Source: Fratercula arctica
Taxonomy: Eukaryota > Chordata > Aves > Charadriiformes > Alcidae
NCBI GenBank assembly: GCA_947846985.1
Contig: CANTUZ010000014.1
Span: 8,601,837 to 8,665,836, forward strand
Reading direction: 5' to 3'
Length of the DNA stretch: 64,000 bases
A model generated the notes under the pieces. That model was given only the letters and a program-made list of their open reading frames with translations, was not told where the DNA came from and searched no databases. Shown here in pieces: positions 55,255 to 64,000 of this stretch. Position numbers and translations under genes: made by a program. Position 1 is the first letter of the stretch, and every line of letters begins with the position of its first letter.

Positions 55255-57425
55255 GACACCGCAGGGGGGGACACGACACGCGACGACACGCGTGTGGGGT
55301 GTGACACGCGCGACACAACACGCAACACCCGCATCACACAGGTGGGACACACACCCCACACACAACCACGGGCGGACACACAACAGCCACAACCCGCACA
55401 ACCGCACCCAGACACAACACACGACAGCAGGGAGACGGGAGACACAACCGCACACGGGTGTGACACGCTCACACCCACACACGGACACACAACACACAAC
55501 CACACACGGACACACAACCCACAACCGCACACGGACACACAACACACAACCGCACACGGGGGTGACACGCTCACAACCACACACGGACACACAACACACA
55601 ACCACACACGGACACACAACACACAACCGCACACGGGTGTGACACACTCACAACCACACACGGACACAACACACAACCGCACACGGGTGTGACACGCTCA
55701 CAACCACACACGGACACAACACACAACCACACACGGACACACAACCCCCCCACACACACCCAGACACAACACACAACAGCAGAGACACACAACCACACAC
55801 GGGTGTGACACACTCGCACCCACACACGGACACACAACCGCACACGGGTGTGACACACTCACAACCACACACGGACACACAACCGCACACGGGTGTGACA
55901 CACTCGCACCCACACACGGACACAACACACAACCACACACAGACACACAACCCCCCCACACACACCCAGACACAACACACAACAGCAGAGAGACACACAA
56001 CCACACACGGGTGTGACACACAACCCCCACACAACCACAGGCGGATGCACAACCACACACAGGTGTGACACACTCACAACCACACACGGACACAACACAC
56101 AACAGCAGGGAGACACACAAGCGCACATGGGTGTGACACACAACCGCACACGGACACACAAGCCCCACACAACCACAGGCGGACACAACACACACAATGG
56201 CACATGGACACAACACACAACAGCGAGGAGACGCACAACCCCACAGGGATGTGACACACACACACGCACAACCTCTCCTGGCCACACAACCACCCACGGA
56301 CACACAACCGCACACCGACACAACACACAACCGCACCCAGACACACAACCGCACCCAGACAAGACACTCACAATCACACCCGGCCACACAACCGCAGACA
56401 GACACAACATGCAACACCAGACACACAACCCCCACACAACAACGCACGGACGCACAACCACACAGGGATGTGTGACACTCACAACCGCACCCAGACACAC
56501 AACTGTGCGTGGACACACAATGGTCACAACCACACGGACACTTGACACACGCAGACACACAATCGCACCCAGACACAACACAACTGCACATGGACATGAC
56601 AACACACACGCACAACCACACACAGATACAACACACACACCGCCGAGCAGACGCACAACCGCACACGGGTGTGACACACACACGATGACACACAACCACA
56701 CACAAGCAACCCCCACGCAACCACAAGGGGATGCACAATTGGACACGGACGTACAGTCGCACACACAACAACACACAGACACACAACCACACATGGACAC
56801 AACACGCAACACCCAGCAGACACACAACCGCACACGGACGTGACACACACACAATGACACAGGGACACACACAAACAACCCCCACGCAACCACACACGGA
56901 CGCACAATCCCCATGCAATGACACACAGACACACAACCGCACACGGACGTGACACACACACGATGACACACGGGCGCACAACCGCACACAGACAGGCGAC
57001 ACTCACAACCGCACACGAACACAACACAGGCCACCAAGCAGACACACAACCGCACGCGGGTGTGACACACACACGACGACACACAGACGCACAATCGCAC
57101 ACGGACACACAACCACACACGGGTGTGACACACACACGACAACACACAGACGCACGATCGCACTCGGGTGTGACACACACACGACAACACACAGACGCAC
57201 AATCGCACACGGGTGTGACACACGATGACACACAGATGCACAATCGCACCCAGACACACAACCGCACTCGGGTGTGACACACACACGACAACACACTGAC
57301 GCACGATCGCACACGGGTGTGACACACACATGACAACACACGGACACACAACCGCACTCGGGTGTGACACACACACGACGACACACAGACGCACAATCGC
57401 ACACGGACACAACACCCCCCCACAC
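55255..57425. repeat. 2.2-kb ACACACAACCGCACACGGGTGTGAC minisatellite
   Basis: Units of about 20-65 bp (CACACAACCGCACACGGGTG, TGACACACTCACAACCACAC, ACGGACACACAACACACAAC). The plus strand is C/A-rich. Open frames exceed 400 codons on both strands without any gene. Confidence 0.95.
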
Positions 57426-58200
57426 ACAACACCCCCCCCCCAACCCCTCCCCCCCCCCCAAAGCCAGCACCCGGGGCCGGGGGGAGCCCCCGGGGGGGGG
57501 GGGGGGACATTGGGGGGGTCCCCAAGAGGGTCCCCGGGACTGGGGGGGGGGGGGGGGAAACAACAACAACCCACGGGACGTTTGGGGGGGGTCGGGGGGG
57601 GGGTTGGGGACGTCGGGGGGGTCCCGGGGACACTGGGGGGGGGGGACATTTTGGGGGGGGTCGTGGGTGGGGACGCCGGTGGGGGGGGGGGGGGTTGGGG
57701 ACCACTTTTTTGGGGGGGGCGGGGCACTTTGGGGGGATTTGGGGACCCGGGGGGGCATTTAGGGGTCCGGGGGGGGTATTTAGGGCTCGGGGGGGGTAAT
57801 TGGGGGGGCGGGGGGGGTCGGGGGGGGCCCGGGGGGGGGGAGGGGGCCGTAAGGACCCCCCCGTTCCCCGGGGGCGGCCCCGGGGGGGCCCGATCCGGCG
57901 CCAGGCCCGGGCCTTGGTGGGGGGGGGGGGGGGGGGGGTGTCCCGGGGCGCGGGGGGGAGGTGGGGGGGGGGGAGGTCCAGGGGTGCCGGGGGGGGGTCC
58001 CGGGGCCGGGGGGGGTCCCGGGGGGGTGGCGGGGCCCGGGGGGGGGGGGGCCGTTACCGGGGCCTGTCCCGGGGCCGGGTGATGTCGCGATCGGCGGCCG
58101 GCGGCGGCACAAGATGGAGGCGGCGCCGGGCCCGGGGGGAGGAGGGAGGGGGGGGGGGGGGGGGGAGAGGGACCCCCCCGGGCCGGGGAGGGGGACACGG
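57426..58200. promoter_or_regulatory. GC island between arrays (possible alternative promoter or first exon)
   Basis: G-rich unique DNA. 58075-58130 has CpG-dense sequence with TGTCGCGATCGGCGGCCGGC and CAAGATGGAGGCGGCGCC, containing a YY1-like CAAGATGG. It looks like a housekeeping promoter or 5' exon in either direction, without firm splice signals. Confidence 0.3.
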
Positions 58201-59275
58201 GGGGGGGACATTCGGGGGGGGGGGGGGACGGACACGGGGGGGACATTGGGGGGGGACACGGAGGGGACACACGGGGGGGCATAAGGGGGGGGGGGGACAC
58301 GGCACCAGGGGGACACTGAGGGGACACGGGGGGGGGGAAATGGGGGGGACACTGGGGGGGGGACAGACACGGGGGGGACACGGGGGGGGACACGGGGAGA
58401 CACTGGGGGGGGACATAGGGGTGGGGGGACACGGGGGGGTGAAATGGGGGGGAAAACGGGGGGGGGGACAGACACGGGGGGGACATTAGGGGGGGACACG
58501 GGGGGGACATGGGGGGACACACGGGGGGCATAAGGTGGGGGGGGGGGACACGGCACCAGGGGGACACTGAGGGGACACGGGGGGGGGGAAATGGGGGGGA
58601 CACTGGGGGGGGGACGGACACGGGGGGGGGACACGGGGAGACACTGAGGGGACACGGGGGGGACACGGGGGGGACACTGGGGGGGGACATAGGGGTGGGG
58701 GGGACACGGGGGGGTGAAATGGGGGGGAAAACTGGGGGGGGGACAGACACGGGGGGGACACGGGGGGGGACATGGGGGGACACACGGGGGGCATAAGGGG
58801 GGGGGGGGACACGACACCAGGGGGACACTGAGGGGACACGGGGGGGGTGAAATGGGGGGGACACTGGGGGGGGACGGACACGGGGGGGACATTAGGGGGG
58901 GACACGGGGGGGGACATGGGGGGACACACGGGGGGCATAAGGTGGGGGGGGGACACGGCACCAGGGGACACTGGGGGGGACACGGGGGGGGGGAAATGGG
59001 GGGGACACTGGGGGGGGGGACGGACACGGGGGGGCATAAGGGGGGGGGACACGGCACCAGGGGGACACTGGGGGGGACACGGGGGAGGGGACTCGTGGGG
59101 GACGTGGGGGGGGGGACATGGGGAGGGGGGACACGGGGGGGACACAGGATGTGAGGGGACATGGGGGGGGGACACGCACACTGAGGGGGAGGGACATCGG
59201 GGGGGACGTGACGGGGGGGACACAGCGGGGTGTCACAGTGGGGGACACGAGGGGGGACACAACGGGGGGGTGACA
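58200..59275. repeat. GGGGGGACACGGCACCAGGGGGACAC minisatellite
   Basis: Higher-order units of about 210-240 bp contain GGGGGACACGGCACCAGGGG, ACTGAGGGGACACGGGGGG, GGACGGACACGGGGGGGACA and ATGGGGGGACACACGGGG, repeated at least four times. Confidence 0.93.
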
Positions 59276-59815
59276 ACACGACTGGGGACAACTGGGACAC
59301 AACTGGGACACAATGACACAACTGGGGACAACTGGGGACAACTGGGACACAACTGGGACACAATGACACAACCGGGGACACAACTGGGACACAACTGGGA
59401 CACAACGACACAACTGGGGTGTGACAGCACACAATGAGGGGGGTGACAACACAACTGGGGACAACTGGGACACAATGACACAACTGGGGACAACTGGGAC
59501 ACAACTGGGGACAACTGGGACTCAACTGGGACACAATGACACAACCGGGGACACAACTGGGGACAACTGGGGACACAACTGGGACACAACTGGGGACAAC
59601 TGGGACACAACTGGGACACAACTGGGACACAACGACACAACTGGACACAACTGGGGACAACTGGGACACAACTGGGACACAACGACACAACTGGGGACAC
59701 AACTGGGGACAACTGGGACACAACGACACAACTGGGGACACAACTGGGGACAACTGGGACACAACTGGGACACAACTGGGACACAACGACACAACTGGGA
59801 CACAACTGGGGCCAG
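59275..59815. repeat. ACTGGGGACAACTGGGACACA minisatellite
   Basis: About 40 units of 10-22 bp (GGGACACAACTGGGGACAAC, TGGGACACAATGACACAAC). Confidence 0.95.
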
Positions 59816-59949
59816 AGGGGCCGTGGCTGGGGGTCCCCCAGTGTGTGGGAGTGGGAGTGTGTGACCGTGTGGTGTCCCCTTGTGTCACCGCGTCCCCACA
59901 CCGCGGGGGGCGGGGGGGGGTGCGGTGCGACGGGGGGGTGGCGGGGGGG

Positions 59950-60880
59950 CAGGTTGTGTTGTGCTGTGTGTCAGGTTGTGTTGTGTGTTGTGCTGTGTGT
60001 CGGGTTGTGCTGTGTGTTGTGTTGTGTGTTGGGTTGTGTTGTGTGTCGGGTTGTGTTGTGTGTTGGGTTGTGCTGTGTGACGGGTTGTGTTGTGTGTCGG
60101 GTTGTGCTGTGTGACGGGTTGTGTTGTGTGTCGGGTTGTGTTGTGTGTTGTGCTGTGTGTCGGGTTGTGTTGTGTGTCGGGTTGTGTTGTGTGTTGTGCT
60201 GTGTGTCGGGTTGTGTTGTGTGTCGGGTTGTGTTGTGTGACGGGTTGTGTTGTGTGTCGGGTTGTGTTGTGTGTCGGGTTGTGTTGTGTGTTGGGTTGTG
60301 TTTGTGTCAGGTTGTGCTGTGTGTCGGGTTGTGCTGTGTGTCAGGTTGTGTTGTGTGTCGGGTTGTGTTGTGTGTTGTGCTGTGTGTTGTGTGTTGTGCT
60401 GTGTGTTGTGCTGTGTGTCGGGTTGTGTTGTGTGTCGGGTTGTGTTGTGTGACGGGTTGTGTTGTGTGTTGTGCTGTGTGTCGGGTTGTGTTGTGTGACG
60501 GGTTGTGTTGTGTGTCGGGTTGTGTTGTGTGACGGGTTGTGTTGTGTGTCAGGTTGTGTTGTGTGATGGGTTGTGTTGTGTGTCGGGTTGTGTTGTGTGT
60601 TGTGTTGTGTGTCGGGTTGTGTTGTGTGACGGGTTGTGTTGTGTGTTGTGTTGTGTGTCAGGTTGTGTTGTGTGACGGGTTGTGTTGTGTGTCAGGTTGT
60701 GTTGTGTGTTGTGCTGTGTGTCGGGTTGTGTTGTGTGACGGGTTGTGTTGTGTGTTGTGTTGTGTGACAGGTTGTGTTTGTGTCAGGTTGTGTTGTGTGT
60801 CAGGTTGTGTTGTGAGTCAGGTTGTGTTGTGTGGCGGGTTGCGTTGTGTGGTTGTGGGTTGCGTTGTGTGTCGGGTTGTG
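59950..60880. repeat. GGGTTGTGTTGTGTGTC minisatellite
   Basis: About 45 units of 15-20 bp (GGGTTGTGTTGTGTGTC, GGGTTGTGTTGTGTGAC, TTGTGTGTTGTGCTGTGTG). It is rich in T and G on the plus strand, the opposite strand polarity to the array at 55.3-57.4 kb. Confidence 0.95.
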
Positions 60881-60910
60881 CCACAGTGTCACAGGTTGCG
60901 TTGTGCGGGC

Positions 60911-61121
<211 letters not shown>

Positions 61122-61129
61122 CGTTGGGT

Positions 61130-61425
61130 GTTGCCGCGGGGCAGGGGGTTGCGTGTTGTTGTGTGTCACGTTGTGTCACCCGCCCCCAAAACACCCCCCA
61201 AATCCCCCCAACTCCCCCCCAACCCCTAATGCCCCCCCGCACTACCCCTTTCCTGCCTCCGCCCCCCACCAGCCCCCCCCAGCACCTCCCCGCCCCTGGC
61301 CCGGGCCCGTTCCCCCGCCGCCCCCCCTCCGGGTTTAGGCCAAAGCCGCGGCCTTTCCCAGCGGGGGAGGCCGGGCCGGGAAGCGGGGGAGGCCGCAGGG
61401 CGAGTAGGCCGCGACCGGGACGGTC
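61130..61425. other. Unique GC-rich DNA upstream of POLR2A
   Basis: C-rich to 61330, then CpG-rich (GGGGAGGCCGGGCCGGGAAG). Probably the upstream edge of the POLR2A CpG island. Confidence 0.45.
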
Positions 61426-61578
61426 CTTCGGCTACTTCCGGCAGTGCTTCGGCTACCTCCGGCTACTTCCGTCAACCTTCGGCTACTTCCGGCGCCGCTT
61501 CGTCAACCTCCGTCAATCTTCGTTAACTTCCGTCAATCTTCGGCTACTTCCGGTGGCCCTTCAGCTACTTCCGGCGGC
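61426..61578 (+). promoter_or_regulatory. POLR2A: Tandem ETS-like array (CTTCGGCTACTTCCGG) upstream of POLR2A
   Basis: About ten diverged 12-18 bp units carry ACTTCCGG or ACTTCCGT, the reverse of the ETS/GABP consensus CCGGAAGT. Full ACTTCCGG copies end near 61441, 61492, 61552 and 61574. Located 330-480 bp upstream of the predicted start site. Confidence 0.6.
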
Positions 61579-61610
61579 TCTGGGAGGCGGAGCGTCGCAC
61601 GTAGCCGCCA

Positions 61611-61625
61611 CATGAATTATTCATG
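61611..61625. promoter_or_regulatory. POLR2A: 15-bp AT-rich palindrome CATGAATTATTCATG
   Basis: A perfect inverted repeat (CATGAAT, T, ATTCATG) in otherwise extremely GC-rich promoter DNA. The half-site resembles homeodomain/POU binding sequences. Function is unknown. Confidence 0.5.
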
Positions 61626-61839
61626 AGCCGGGCCCACCGCCGCCGGAGGGGAGGGAGGGGAGAGGGGGTTACACGGACCCCCCCCCCCCCCCTCCGCCCC
61701 ACCCGCTTCCCCCCCCCGGGGACGGTAACGGGACCCGCCGCCCTCTCCCCGCTTCGCCTCCTCTCTCCCGGCATCCCCCGCGCCGCGCGCAAGGCCCCCC
61801 CCCCGTTTTTAGCCGTTCCGCAGCATGGTACGGTCCAGC

Positions 61840-61910
61840 CACGCCCCCTCCGCCTCGCTCTGGTGGCGAGTCTATATAAGGAGGCGCCGGGGGCGGCCGC
61901 GCTCAGTCGC
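61840..61910 (+). promoter_or_regulatory. POLR2A: POLR2A core promoter: GC box, TATA box, initiator
   Basis: CCACGCCCCCTCC (61840-61853) is a Sp1/KLF-type box, TATATAAG lies at 61873-61880 and CTCAGTC surrounds A61905. The TATA to initiator-A distance is 32 bases, the canonical spacing, so transcription is predicted to start at about 61905, with a 195-nt 5' leader. Confidence 0.75.
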
Positions 61911-62051
61911 GCCGGGGAGCGCGGAGCGGCCGGACCTTCAGGAAGGGGGGAGGCTGCGACCGGCGCGGCTGGTTATCGGCGGCCGCGGGGGGTTTGTGAC
62001 CGGCCGGGCATCCGTTCCCGGCGGGGGAAGGGGGTGTTTGTGAGCGGCTGA

Positions 62052-64000
<1,949 letters not shown>

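Noticed and set aside
55859..58864. 1001-codon Cys/Val-rich minus-strand frame, superficially like a secreted cysteine-rich protein
   Set aside because: It spans two unrelated arrays and a GC island. The Cys/Val richness comes from the CACACAACC repeat.

Overview
The window is vertebrate nuclear DNA. It is most likely a bird micro- or dot-chromosome, because it is extremely GC-rich, has long G or C homopolymers, and nearly every intron and intergenic interval is filled by its own minisatellite. The species is not identifiable from what I can see. No transposon, tRNA, rRNA or bacterial-type gene is visible.

Layout. (1) 675-37385, plus strand: the 3' part of RYR1, the skeletal-muscle sarcoplasmic-reticulum calcium release channel. 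There are 42 coding exons totalling 5879 nt, equivalent to about human residue 3085 through the C-terminus. They include both developmentally spliced microexons (ASI 15 nt, ASII 18 nt), the calmodulin-binding exon, the EF-hand pair, the six-helix pore domain with the GGGIGD filter, and the C-terminal C2H2 zinc site. Splice phases close perfectly over all exons except for one surplus base in a 12-C run of the large exon at 26734-28077. (2) 37386-37550: short 3' UTR with AATAAA at 37527. (3) 38132-43970, minus strand: four exons of the C-terminal CNH (citron homology) domain of a MAP4K kinase. MAP4K1 is the best fit because it lies next to RYR1, tail to tail, in mammals. Its last exon(s) are not found and its 5' part runs into a gap. 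(4) 44905-45404: exactly 500 N. (5) 45405-48411, minus strand: ZBTB4, a BTB/POZ plus Kaiso-type zinc-finger methyl-CpG reader in one large coding exon. It is broken by about eight apparent 1-nt indels and carries an in-frame 33-bp tandem repeat. (6) 48412-61400: about 13 kb of intergenic or 5'-intronic DNA, mostly tandem arrays. It also holds GC-rich promoter-like islands, with CRE, CCAAT and YY1-like motifs near 55.0 kb, 51.15 kb and 58.1 kb. (7) 61400-64000, plus strand: the POLR2A promoter (tandem ETS-like motifs, TATA box, initiator) and its first two coding exons, running off the window.

RYR1 and MAP4K1 are neighbours on human chromosome 19, and ZBTB4 and POLR2A are neighbours on human chromosome 17. 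The two blocks meet here exactly at the 500-N gap, so this is either a real avian synteny fusion or a scaffolding join.

The most unusual biology is in the repeats. Two RYR1 introns contain minisatellites made from the 3' end of the preceding exon plus its splice donor, giving 6-8 extra donor copies. The ASII microexon sits between a CCCTAAT-type array and a TATAGGG-type array that are perfectly complementary over 15 nt, so it could be looped out in the pre-mRNA. Several introns use the repeat itself as the polypyrimidine tract of the acceptor.
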